From Fasciola hepatica (taxonomy: Eukaryota; Platyhelminthes; Trematoda; Plagiorchiida; Fasciolidae), in assembly GCA_948099385.1 (NCBI GenBank), contig CANUEZ040000182.1:22569501-22633500 (forward strand): 64,000 bases of DNA, written 5' to 3'. Below are positions 25,401 to 36,640 of this stretch, in pieces. Under the pieces are notes generated by a model, which was not told the origin of the DNA, made no database searches, and saw only the letters and a program-made list of their open reading frames with translations. Position 1 is the first letter of the stretch. Each line of letters begins with the position of its first letter. The position numbers were made by a program, and so were the translations under genes.

Positions 25401-25497
25401 AAAAGCTGCAAAACAGGAAATTGATCAGCGATGGCGGGAATCGAACTCGGGTCGTAGTTGTTCTGAATCCAAGATGATAACCGTTCAATCATCGCAA
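25401..25497 (-). repeat. tRNA-derived SINE-like copy A
   Basis: On the minus strand a 68-nt tRNA-like unit (25428-25495) begins GCGATG and ends CATCGC, giving a 6-bp acceptor-like stem. It contains a near-consensus pol III B box, AGTTCGATTCC. The anticodon arm does not fold, so it is not a working tRNA. It is followed (lower coordinates) by a module reading CTGATCAATTTCCTG then GCAGCTTTTCAT, which recurs after the B box in the copies near 30.1, 36.5 and 44.9 kb. This is the best preserved copy. Confidence 0.55.
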
Positions 25498-28400
25498 ATG
25501 TAAAACAATAAACTAAATAAAACCGCAGTTTTGAATGAATAGTCTAACAGTTAGCTTTCTTCTTGCATCAGATAATAGAAATATTTTGAAACGGAGATTT
25601 ATACCAGGCAAATCCCTCGCTTTACACGGCGAATTCAACAACCGGGACCCATACTACTAAGTGTTGAGACAAATTATAGTACGGCTTAGAAACAGTGTGA
25701 CTAGCAGATAAGCAGTCTACAGTGACTGAAATGAACCTACGAAAACTGTCGCGGGAAAAGGGAGAAATTGGTTATCCTAATGTATATCCAGAATGTCATT
25801 GAATTATATGATTATCTCATTTCCATTTTTCATGGTGCCTTCTGAGCATCTGACCCAAACTACAGAAAATCATCGCTCATCATAACCCAATTCATACAAA
25901 CTTCTCCATCTTGATTTTGCTAGCATTGTTGCTTACTTCTGGCAGTGGCATATTTACCGAGAAAATTCCACCAGCGGAACAATGGAAACACCTAGTAGTT
26001 GTATGCCCCTTTTTGCACTTTGATAATATACTTTTGTTATTTATATGGAATCGCCGATGGAGATGCATACGAAACATTATCCAGTATATGGTTCGAGCTC
26101 AGTGAATTATTGGAGATGTATGGGACCATCCGGTGGTAAAACTTATTTATTCAAAGTTTTCTCTAATTTTCGTTGGTTCTTTGCTGCGCGTGACCTTGGT
26201 TGCCAGGGTGAAATGGTCTGAACAAAGTAAATTAACAATTAGCAAGGTATGGGAATAAAATTATTCTCATCACCAGAACCACGAAATATAACCTAAGTTA
26301 TATTGAAATAGGCTCTTTATTCAAAAAACGTGGTGGGGTTCCTTTTAGCCGGCCATTTTATTTCTGATTTTTGTGCCCATATTTTCGATTGAGAAAAGTT
26401 ATTTTATTATTTGGTGGTCTCACTACGAATATGGTTTATAAATGCTATTTAGCGGTGACTGCCAAACTCACCGGAACAAGGAAATTCCGGTTCGCATTAG
26501 GATAAGCAAATCGTTAGTCGCTTACTTTGTTATCGCGACGACGATGAAATGATCCACTGAAACTGAGTATGATGGCGCCTCCTTAAAAAAGAACAAAGTT
26601 GAGTGGCAGCGGTCTGTGATTTCGTATCTATCTTGCTGTATCTTGCTCAGTATTTTAGCTCAAATAGGAGCAGTCATTGGGAAATCAATCACAGAAAAAC
26701 CACCCGAAGTGCACTTTTCAGAGGTTGATGACCTGAAAAATCGAGTTAATGGGAAGGTCTGTGAATTATGATTAAAATTTAGTGCCAGAAATCCCTGTTC
26801 TGAACTCACTGAGGGAATACTTCCGATTTCCCTCACTCTCTGTCGGACATAAAGTAGTGGTAGTTTACAATTCCGCTAGTATCACCTAATACGAAGGCAG
26901 GATTGCAAGCCTAACAAGTGAGTGCACTCAATGGTTTGATCAGGAGAGTTAAATCATGAGGCCTGTCATTGTGGTGATAAGTGTGTTTGTGTGTGATAGG
27001 TGTTTGTATATGATAAGGCGTAGAAGGCTCAGAGAAATGTCATGTGGAATAGGAAGATCCCGCGAAAGATTATCCCACCAAAATACAATACAGCATACCA
27101 ACCAGCATTGTTAATTTGGATTATGATAAAAGACTTTTAGCTTTGCTGGGGCGCTTCAGTTTGAGATGCTTGAAACGTTGGAGAAATCTTCACTGTTATG
27201 AATGAAAAAGTCCAAGATATCAACAGAGGGAAGTTACCGGAGTAGTTCGTGGCTTTTCAGGCTACTCTTTATGCTTTGTTTCACGAAAGGTTTGTGTCTA
27301 GAGGCACTCAGAAGGATTTGTCTGTTGGTTATTCACTGTAAGACTTGTAAATGTATGCTCATCTTCAAGGTTCAGTGTGTGTATTTATCCTCTGATATCT
27401 CAGATTTAAATGTAGTAGTCGCTGGAGTTAAAGGTGCAACGTGTGATGGTGCGTAAAATAATGAATTTGTTCATCGCCTAAATGGTGAACTCCACGACTA
27501 AGAGACTGTGAAAAGCACTGGAGAATAAAGGCAGAACAACCCTTTATTGCTATACGAACATTATGTTCTGAATAATTTTTGAGTTAATTCGATGTAAAGT
27601 AGTACTGTTCCGTTTTCCCTCAGAGACACGTATTCCGTCATAGTAGTGGCCTACTGGCGGTACTAAGAATATGGTTTTGCGTGATTTTTGAGCAAAGCTG
27701 TGCACCGCGCACGAACAGACCACCAGAGCATTTGTCATAAAAAGTCACCACTGCCTTGGTGCTGTCGTGTACGAGCACAAAGTATGCCTATGGAACACCC
27801 GCAGGCATCACAGTCGACACTACCTGTAAGTCGGAATATTTAATCACGTCTTCAAGACAAATATATTTCGACCACGGCATGATCGAAGGGCTTGGAATGT
27901 TCGGACCACGGGGAACTTGAAAACCTGAAATTTGCAGGCGTAACAAATACGAATACTCTTATGAAATCTAGTTGATGGACTCCGAAATAAACTGCAAGAA
28001 GCGGTCTTCGGTGAACTGAAGGAAGGTGAAGTTGTGGCCAAACTATTGGGCACTAGTCTATTTTAGGCTTCTAGATGAATGGTTTCCTCAAGACACGGAA
28101 TATTTCAAAAAATATAATGAAAAACAGATTTATAAGAAAGGGACCGCGAAACATCGTTCCCAGTCCTCCTGTATTAGTATCGTCAAAGGCCATCAGTTCT
28201 ACAGCTATTCAGTGTATATTGTTGGTTGATTGGGTCTGACGTCAAATTACTATAAACAGAACATTATCCGTCACATGTACAGGGTATTCTGTGTGCTATA
28301 TGTCATCGGCGCAGTGGTTTAAACCGAAACTTGTGTGTTGGACCATTTTTCTAAAGTTGAAGTTGACGGAAGAATATTTTTCTAGCTAACAGTTTGTACA

Positions 28401-29190
28401 TCTGAACGCACCCACGGAAAAGAAGCTTGAACGATAGGATGTTATCTAACGTACTTGCATTGTTTTAACTGGGGCGACAAGGCAGACCATGGTTCAGCGG
28501 AGAAAGGTTAGCTGCCTACGTTGGTAATGGGCCAAAATTCAAACTGGTCGAGTATTCCAGGTGCATTTTGTGGAAAAAAATCATAAGCATTGTCCGAAAA
28601 TAAACTACATAAAAAAAAACGGTGGAGCAATCACTCACAACCGTTAGACGTGGCACATATGATGGCTGGCGTTCGTATTTTCCCGTAACATTTTTTAGGG
28701 GAACGGGCTGATCAATGTAGCTGTTATTTCACAACAGTTCCTGAAATAAATTTACCTAATTCATTGGACATTTAGACGCACTGGTAAAATGCCACCTTTA
28801 CCAGTAGAACTAATATGCAGCAGTTATCGACTTTGGGCACGAATTGTATATCACAATGACTACATACTTCAATTTTGATTATTATATTCAAGTGATCATT
28901 TAATTAACTGTCCTTGTCTTTATCTTCCACCTTCACGGTTACTTGTGTTCTAACATTTACACGGATTGCCAAAAAATACCGACATCCACCTTCACTAGCA
29001 GTGAAGCGATAGAAAGTTTACCTTTTACCTGATTTCTTTCTACTCAACTTATTGTTTTTTTAGCTAGTTAAATCTGCCACCGAACCAATTTGTTCTACAA
29101 CCTGCTTTGATCAGGTCGATTCCAGCATAATTTGTTATTATCTAAAATACCGGTAGAACTCGGCATCAATCTCCGAAATAGAATATCACT
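25498..29190. other. No recognisable gene
   Basis: Short unrelated frames on both strands. A diffuse GT-rich patch lies at 26975-27010. Frames such as 27202-27456 (84 codons, plus) show no domain. I see no other structure. Confidence 0.3.
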
Positions 29191-29191
29191 A

Positions 29192-29499
29192 TGGTAGAAT
29201 TTTATTGTTTAATAACACAGCGTAGTCGAAGTCGTTGGTAGGTTGTCGACGTTCCGATCACCACGGGTAAACTTTTCCAAGATTAGTTTTACAACCAAAT
29301 GAAACTGGAATGATAGCTAGGAGCAATTGAGTGTTATTCACAGTGTGTTCCCGAATAACACTCAATTGATGTTAGCTATCATTCCAGTTTCATTTGGTTG
29401 TAAAACCAATCTTGGAAAAGGTTACCCGTGGTGACCGAAACGTCGACAACCTACCAACGACTTCGACTACGCTGTGTTATTAAACAATAAATTCTACCA
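29192..29499. repeat. Long inverted repeat (fold-back), about 148-bp arms
   Basis: Left arm 29192-29339 and right arm 29353-29499 are reverse complements at roughly 93-94 % by hand count, separated by a 13-nt loop. Both arms contain the string that reads, on plus in the right arm, GACCGAAACGTCGACAACC; PLE and other retroelement ends often carry similar ACCGAAACGTCG strings. Outer ends are a TGGTAGAAT / ATTCTACCA pair. No protein frame is present. Divergence between the arms (two changes in the GACCGAAAC box, about four changes near the loop) shows it is not recent. Confidence 0.85.
29395..29452 (+). ncRNA. Hammerhead-like fold remnant in the right arm
   Basis: Three helices can be drawn in the order of a type I hammerhead ribozyme. 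Helix I is GGTTGT (29396-29401) pairing with ACAACC. Helix II is GGTTACC / GGTGACC with a CGT loop (about 29420-29436), immediately followed by the conserved GAAAC and then GTC. The first core box is wrong: TGGAAAA stands where CTGATGA is needed, and helix III is essentially absent. Ribozymes of this type are known in Penelope-like elements and in schistosome SINE-like repeats. This copy should be inactive. It could also be chance within a palindrome. Confidence 0.25.
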
Positions 29500-30120
29500 C
29501 AACATTTCACATGGCGCATCGATTTTTCGATACACTCCGAACCGATCTCGGTTCTGACACATTAGAATATCACCAATTAGCAAAACAGTTCGGTTTCCAT
29601 GTTTCGTCTTCAATAATGACAAAACCAAACGCATACAATAGCTTTACGTTTCAATGAAACTCTGTGTTTCTTTCCCCGAGAAAACAAACAACCGAAAGCT
29701 GTTCTGAAGAACACCGCTCAATGATCTTCAGTGAAAACCTACCTCCAAATAGGAGCCTTGTGTTATGTGACAGTCCGAAAAACATCTGGAGAACTTTGAA
29801 TATGCACGGTCCTGTGAAGTTGGTTTAGTATTTTCGTGACTAAAACTTGGGAGCAGACAAATAAGACCCATTACGAGGAAGATAAAGGAGTTTGAAATTT
29901 AAAACAAAGTTATTTGGACCTACAGTATCAACTCTCGCTCCGTGCCTTATCACTGTCTATCGAGATGAATGAATACTTTACAAGCTAGTAAGACAATACA
30001 GCAGATGCACCTACAAAGAGCTGCTACTATATCCCGTGTACTTTCGTCCATGTTGTAAATCTCATAAAATATACGAATTTTCCCACAAATGAAAGATTTT
30101 CTTCTCATTTCCTTTTTCAT
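29500..30120. other. No recognisable gene
   Basis: Sequence between the fold-back and the next SINE-like copy. No frame above 60 codons with any resemblance and no repeat noted. Confidence 0.3.
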
Positions 30121-30222
30121 TTATTACGCAAAAAGCTGTCAAGTGGGGAAATGATCGGTGTCGGCGGGAGTCAAGCCGGGGTCTTTATTTTTAAACGTTT
30201 ATGAATACCTTTTCGCCACATT
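30121..30222 (-). repeat. tRNA-derived SINE-like copy B
   Basis: Minus-strand relative of copy A. The B-box region is worn (GCTTGACTCCC), but the adjoining module is shared: CCGATCATTTCCCCACTTGA, then AGCTTTTTGCG, then a TAATAAATGAAAAAGG tail. The A-box half is not readable. Called on the shared 3' module and tail rather than on promoter quality. Confidence 0.45.
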
Positions 30223-33200
30223 GTTGTATGTTTATACGGCATAAAATTGCAGCAGACTACGGTTGGTCAGTGAGGTGTAGCTGGTATGACGATCAAAATT
30301 AACTGCGCTTCACTGTTCAGTCGAAGAAGGTGTTTGTTCTTGCGGAAAGGATTTCGCATCTACTGTTGTCATTTTTCCGTTCGGCAACAGAAACGTAGCC
30401 GGGGACCATTCGTGCCCGGAACTCGTAACGCTACCTGCTGGAGGTCACAAGTTAAGAGAACAAATTTTTATTGGAATGCTCACGGATTTTATCTCGAGTA
30501 TTCATTCAGTTAGCAACAGTAACGGATAAGACCTTTCGAGTACAGATATATGAGAAGAATAGGTAATTTATCGATACTAAGTGTCGGCATAATTAGCAAT
30601 ACTGAGGATCACAACACACACTGGTACATTTTATTCCATCGAGCCTCCTTTAAGCCTAACGGTCAGTAAATATAATTCACTGTGCTGACAGAAGTAAAAG
30701 AAGGGAACGGGAGTATTGGAATTAATGTGGTCATATGTCGGGTAATTTTGGTAATGAAACCCGATCCTTACCAACTTTGCAACTTGTAGTAGTAACTTAA
30801 TGTTGGAAAAAAGTTTTATTCACTCTTCTTCCATTGCATTTTTTGAATAGGGCACTGAAGCAACGTGTATAGAAAAATCTTTAGAATATTACTAATCATT
30901 GCTACAATACCAAATCAATTCAACCAAACCCATTTGAAACTCATGCAAATCAACAAAATCCAGTCTTCGTTAGAGGAAATTGTAACCATGTGATATTGCT
31001 TCTAAATGGGCAAACTGTTTTGAATCAATTCCTTCAATTGCTCGCATAATTTGGACGATTGAGTAGAATAATTCCGTTTGTTGGGAAAACTCAAACAAAA
31101 TGAGGCTAACACGAAGTCCGGCACTCCTCTCTGGGCGATACTTTTCCTGTCTACTTGAATAGTTGTTCCCAATTTGTTAAACCAAGTGACCGACACATTT
31201 CAAATATACTAGATAAATCTAACAAGTATGATTTGCAAAAACCGAATCAGTAGGGTTCTTTAATTATTTCCTAAAAACGGAATATTTTGTGATGTGGTTT
31301 GGATCTGCTCATTATTTTTATCCAACGGTTAGGGTTTTTAAGTAGAAAAGTAACTGATATGTATAAATGCATAATTATTGGAGGTTAGCTAGTGAAACCT
31401 ACGGACTCTTTGGCTAGAATTATTGGGATTTATAAGATTTCCAATACCTCACCTAAAATAAGCGTCCGAATGAACAACTGATTTATTTGGTTTGTGATAA
31501 ACGGAGGAACAATCACAGATAATTGTGGAGCATACAGCAATTTTAAGACTCGCAGACGTTTGTCGAGCGATACTTGGGGTCCGATCTCCGCCCATTGATT
31601 TTAGACTGTTATCAGCCTTTATCACTATGAGCACTACGAGGGATCTCTTGGGATCTTTTGTGGTTCTCCACTATCATGATTAGCGGTTATCCTTACTAAC
31701 GCAAAGAATCTCTGAGGTTATGACGTTTGCCTATTCAACCGTGCAGAAAACGAATGGAAATGGTCTACAGGAAGTTACTGCGAAGACCAAGTATTGCAAA
31801 AGATCAAATTTCATGTGGTGTACTCCCAGTCAGACAGTACACTAGGCAACACTTGACGGCTACCCTTATTCGGAATTTATTCTGTCGAGGAAGCCACCGA
31901 AACACGATTGGGTAGAGTTGAAGCTTTCACTCCTAAGGTCCTACTTTCACAAGCTCCTACAGAATTAGACGGATGAATGTGTACCAAAATGATTTTGCAT
32001 CATGGGAACAGTATCTCCTCAGGCCACGACTCAGTAGTGTATAGTACTTCCGTACTTTAACACATTTCCTAGCGTCACTCTGGATGAAATTGCTTATATT
32101 TTCGCGGAGCTAAATCTAAGCTGTTCATCATCGCGAAACAAGAATTTCGGACTCTATGTGAAAATTCCGCTGGCAGTAATCTGCTCGATCCTATGCTCCA
32201 CCAACTCAGAAGAAAACACAAAAACCGAAAACGGGGAAAGCAATGTCAAAGGAAAAACTAACCACTGATCATATTTTGTCAGTCCCCATACAAATACATT
32301 CATCAATCACACATTTCTGAACAATTTCATGACAGCGTGGATAGCATTTTGTCGATATAAAGAGACCATTCAATCAAAAGATGAGTAAGCTCATTGACGC
32401 CTTACAAATCCACGTAATTAGAACACATGGACCGTCATGGAGAACTATTGCGTAGCATGCTAGTCGCCCAACGACTGTAAGTAGTACAAAGGTTTTTATT
32501 TTACAGTTAGCTAGCTTATGTCTGAAGTGAATATCTTACAATGAGGGGCCAGCTGTTTGCACTAGTCAATATCGATAACTTGCCCGATGTGAACGTTCTC
32601 GTTTTTCTTTAATATCGCGTTTTCCCCAAAGAAAATGTCCGATCCTAACAGTGTTGGTAATGCATTGGTTCCCTTTGTGTTTTAAAAATTATCATGACAC
32701 ACGAATGCAAATGACAAAACGTCCTAGTTTATCTGATCAATAAGCATTTGCGTAGTGAAAAAGACCTGGGAATATTTTTGCAAAAAATTGAACCAATGTT
32801 CATCATAGTCATATTGATTCCGCAAAGGGACTCCAGAAAAAAAACAGCACCCGAGAGATCTTGAAAATGAACAGAGACAGAAATAAGTTGATCGACTGTT
32901 CAGCATGTTTTCATAATTCTTCCACATCCAAAATCTGTCGAGTAAAAAGAGATCGTTGCAGAATAAAAAAGGGACTCTCCACTAGAGTTGACTTCATAAC
33001 TGAAGCGGAGACAGGTATTAAAGAGCTGGTCTGTCTAGTACAGGCAAAGCTGAACTGTCTTGGTTATGACTGTGTTTTTGATGAGTTTTTCTACAAAAAG
33101 GAAAGAAAATTTAGAAATCGAACCATGAACTAAGAAGTACTAAAGTTAGGTAATCACGTGCTTTTCTGCTTTGCAAACTTGAAAGTTAATCTTATTATAA

Positions 33201-34184
33201 CGCCGAGATACGGCCATATGAGAGGAACTCGAAAACTTTGAGTCTTTTCAAAGACAAAGCGCCCTACGTTCGACGAAACCGGTATAAGGATAACACTGTT
33301 GGCTATACCACTTTATCAGTCTTTGAAGTCCACTGTAATTTGATATTAAGACCATATTGGAATAAAACAACCATGTTGCCTGATCACTTCTCTTCCATCT
33401 ATAACTGCCCTAGTTTGTTCTGCCTTTAGGAAGTCGACAGAGAACAAAAGTTAAAAACAGGAAATGAAAGGGTCACTTGGATGTGGCCTGTTTGGGATTC
33501 AGACAGCTGACAGAAGCGTTAGTTGATATGAAATACTTATACTGTGTTGGAGTTATCAATAGCAGCATGACGTGGATGTGAAATGCCCATAATTTCCAAC
33601 AAGGATGAAACACGTGTACAGTGCTTTCATGGTATTGGAGGATGAGTTGAACGTCAACAATACATAAAGAATCGTATTACGACAAAAAAGCGTAAATTTG
33701 AGCAACATAATTGTGAAGAAATATTCCTCATCAGCTTGCCAGAGCCGAGCTTGGCTTTTAGGTCCAAAATGTTTCAACATCAGTGTAAGTAATATTATCG
33801 GTACTCAAGTGAAAGTTTCCAGACTGTTCAGTGTATAAACTTATTTACGAATTCTCAATCCCTCATAATAGCTTGACAGTAAGTCATCAGCTAAATAGGC
33901 TTGACCTTATGGCCTTATGCTGCGTATCTTCAACTTTGCTGGCTCGATTGTCTGACATTTTGTAATAGCTTCGAACTTTGAACATCTCCCCCTAACTTTC
34001 GTCGTTTTTGGTGCTGTTTTCCAGTATTCGCGTCAGTAAGTCTGCAGTGGTTTAGTTCGACGGAGAAAACGAGATAATCTCCTGGGAATAAATGCAACAT
34101 CATCAGGATCAAAGAGATAATCCTCCATATTCGGTGAACAGTGCAAAGCGTCGAAATATTAAGTAAGCAAATCGGGACTTTTCA
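30223..34184. other. No recognisable gene
   Basis: Frames of 60 to 90 codons with no domain, for example 30286-30513 and 32861-33133 on plus. The 31.7-32.2 kb stretch has several moderately open plus frames in different phases (62 codons at 31727-31915) that could be a decayed element, but I could not match a motif. Confidence 0.25.
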
Positions 34185-34262
34185 ACGGCGAGGTCAAATG
34201 GCCCAGTAGGCGTTATTAGATGTTCAGAGAGGTTAGGTTCGAATCAAGGGCAAGATTTCCAT
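34185..34262 (+). repeat. tRNA-derived SINE head with intact A and near-intact B box
   Basis: A perfect pol III A box TGGCCCAGTAGG at 34199-34210 fits TRGCNNAGYNGG. A B box GGTTCGAATCA at 34236-34246 differs from GGTTCGANTCC in the last base. The spacing of about 37 nt is normal for a tRNA promoter. The 5' and 3' acceptor halves do not pair, so this is not a tRNA gene. The bases after the B box (AGGGCAAGATTTCC) resemble the CCAATTTCC module of the other copies. Confidence 0.55.
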
Positions 34263-36190
34263 AAGTAAGAAAGAGTACGAGTACCTTCACTTGCACGCAC
34301 ATCATGACTTATTTGTTGGTGATGAAATCTTCCGGGTTTAGACTCCAGGCCGATGAAAACCATCAACCAAAGCCATGATTAATATCAATTCCCAAGACCC
34401 TCCAAATCGTGGCATTTTTGCAGCATAAAATTGAAAGCTAGTTTATGCTTGTACATAATTATCAGCACACGATAAACAATCAGAATAAACACAGAGAAAG
34501 TAGTTTATTTAGAAAAAAGCCGATAACTCCGCACAGGTCCGGAAACGTTCTACTTCCTCTAATTGTATACAGAGGAGAGAACAAATATCTTCTTTTGGTG
34601 ATCAACCGTGCATGGTTATACAGATTTCCCGTTTCTGAGTCCCCACATAATGTTTGCAATCTTGGCAAGCAATGAGAAAGAGATGAGAAGAATGTCACCA
34701 ATTGTGAACAGGTTTTCATTCATAATCAACCGGTTCACGTTTTTTAGGCTGATTAAAAATCACCATTCTAATCATTGAGTAACTAATGTGACTCCGTCGT
34801 GCGAGATGTTTTACAAATGATACCTATTTTTGACTGAATCGATGCGACCAAACCCAGGCTTAACATCAAAGGGTGCTCTTTCAACTGTTCAGGTTTATGT
34901 AGATTTTGGAGGTTCAGCCATCATATATTTGACTTAACAAAAACTTAGTATCCTGTTCACAAACGCTTGGATCCACAGTCACCACCGTTGATATTCCTCC
35001 GATGTATTCTTCCTTTTAGGTGAAGTTTGTAAAACCTGATTATTTCCTGGTGTGGACACTTCACCGTCCTCACGCCTCGACGCTAGAACGCGTTTAGATT
35101 TTCCATGCATCAAAGCGGTCACCTGACTGCACTCGCGTTGGTGTTGCTCACATGACATTCTAACGGGCAGCTGATGCTAACAGACACAGCACAGTTCTAG
35201 TGTATTGTGATTGATTTGTCACTGAATTGTCTTGATCGCAGTGATTCGATCACGCGTCTTATATCCGCTCACTTGTATAGTTCCACAAATGAATGTTGTC
35301 AAACTGTCCCTCGTGACCTCTTGGGACTATACGTCATCTGTCATTACTGGCGCTTTCGGATATGCATAAAAATGACGCACATTTAGCCGGTGTATAATGA
35401 TGTTTAAGTGCAATTTAAAGATACCACAGTTCTACTAACGCTCTGATATTGAACATGTCTTTAGATCATATTCCAAAAATCGTAGACAACGATTACTTGC
35501 AACTTATTCTATTCTAGAAGTTTTCCGGTGGTATCAAGTTTGCTGAGACTGGTTACATTTAATCGGGACCCTCAAGTCAGATTATTTGTGCCTAAGAGAT
35601 CACTTATCGAGGTATTTACGATCAAATATATAATAATTAATGGAATTCAGTGAACTTTTACCATTAGTTATAATTATCAAAGGTTCGGTGGAGCTCAAGT
35701 CAACCTAACTTTCATCCCATGGGTTTTGCGTGATGTAGAATAAAAAGGTATAACCCAGGAGTTGTCAAACTCTCACCATACTGGGATTGATGTGGCTGTT
35801 CTCACTAGGTAAGTACTATTATTGTTTTTATTATTATTGTTATTCTGAAGAAGAAAGTGAATGGATAAGCAGCTTCTATGTTGCTATAAAATACCGCAGT
35901 TTTCTGAATGATGACTTGAATATTGCAAAGGACACTATTTATATGGTCCGCGAAGTGGAAAGCTACCGGATTGTCAGGGAGATTCAGGAGGAAAGTGTAG
36001 GGGATTGAATTTATAAGACCAAAATCATACACAGTGTCTGTTGAGGAGACAAAGAGAATAAAGAACCTGCGATTGGTGGAGTATATACATTATACTGGTA
36101 TTGGGCAGGCCATTAGTAGCCACATTGTTGTTCGATCAATGTAAGTGCAAGGTCCAGTTGGGCTCAATGGACAGGCCATAGGACGGATGG
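34263..36190. other. No recognisable gene
   Basis: Contains a somewhat GC-richer stretch at 35040-35350 with no frame above 60 codons, and a 73-codon plus frame at 35787-36008 ending VREIQEESVGD with a 75-codon antisense shadow. No domain recognised; an LTR remnant in the GC-richer part is possible but unsupported. Confidence 0.25.
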
Positions 36191-36191
36191 C

Positions 36192-36220
36192 TTATCAGTT
36201 GGACCAGGTCCAACTGATAA
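36192..36220. repeat. Perfect 14-bp palindrome
   Basis: TTATCAGTTGGACC, one central A, then GGTCCAACTGATAA: 14-bp arms with no mismatch. The sequence upstream repeats part of the arm (CAGTTGGGCTC at about 36156). No neighbouring gene explains it. It is too short and isolated to call a transposon end. Confidence 0.8.
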
Positions 36221-36489
36221 TTAAAGGAATGGAAAGCAATACTGAAGGATTAGGCATGCGAGAAAAAGTACTCTAAGTCACACAACATTTGTAAATGCAC
36301 TCAGTAAGACCCAGTACGACGCCGAATGAACAGACTGTGGAGTACGTTTACTGAAATGTCGAGAAGTAGCTCATGATGCTGAAGAAAAATGATCACGTAA
36401 TTTATTCCGACAACCTGCTTGTTAGGACTTTGAATCACGACCTAAAATATGCCATAAAATAAAGTTATCAGCTGAGATGAACTGATAAG

Positions 36490-36640
36490 CGGTGATCAAA
36501 TGGTCATCATATCTAACATCAGGTCTTTCTGTTCTGGATTCGAACCCCACTTTCGCTGGCCAATTTCCAGATTGGTTGCCACGAAACCTCCTCCCCTAGA
36601 AAACAATCTAGTAACATGAAAGGGCTGAATAAGAAAGATG
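36490..36640 (+). repeat. tRNA-derived SINE-like copy (plus orientation)
   Basis: Plus-strand B-box-like GGATTCGAACCCC (36537-36549) is followed by TTCGCTGGCCAATTTCCAG, the same post-B-box module as copies A to C, and further on by GGGCTGAATAAGAAAGATGAAA, resembling the shared A-rich tail. The A-box half (TGGTCATCAT, about 36500) is degraded. Its orientation is opposite to copies A, B and C. Confidence 0.45.

Noticed and set aside
31700..32230. Suspected gypsy gag or pol remnant
   Set aside because: Several moderately open frames, but no motif could be matched in order; resemblance was not better than chance.
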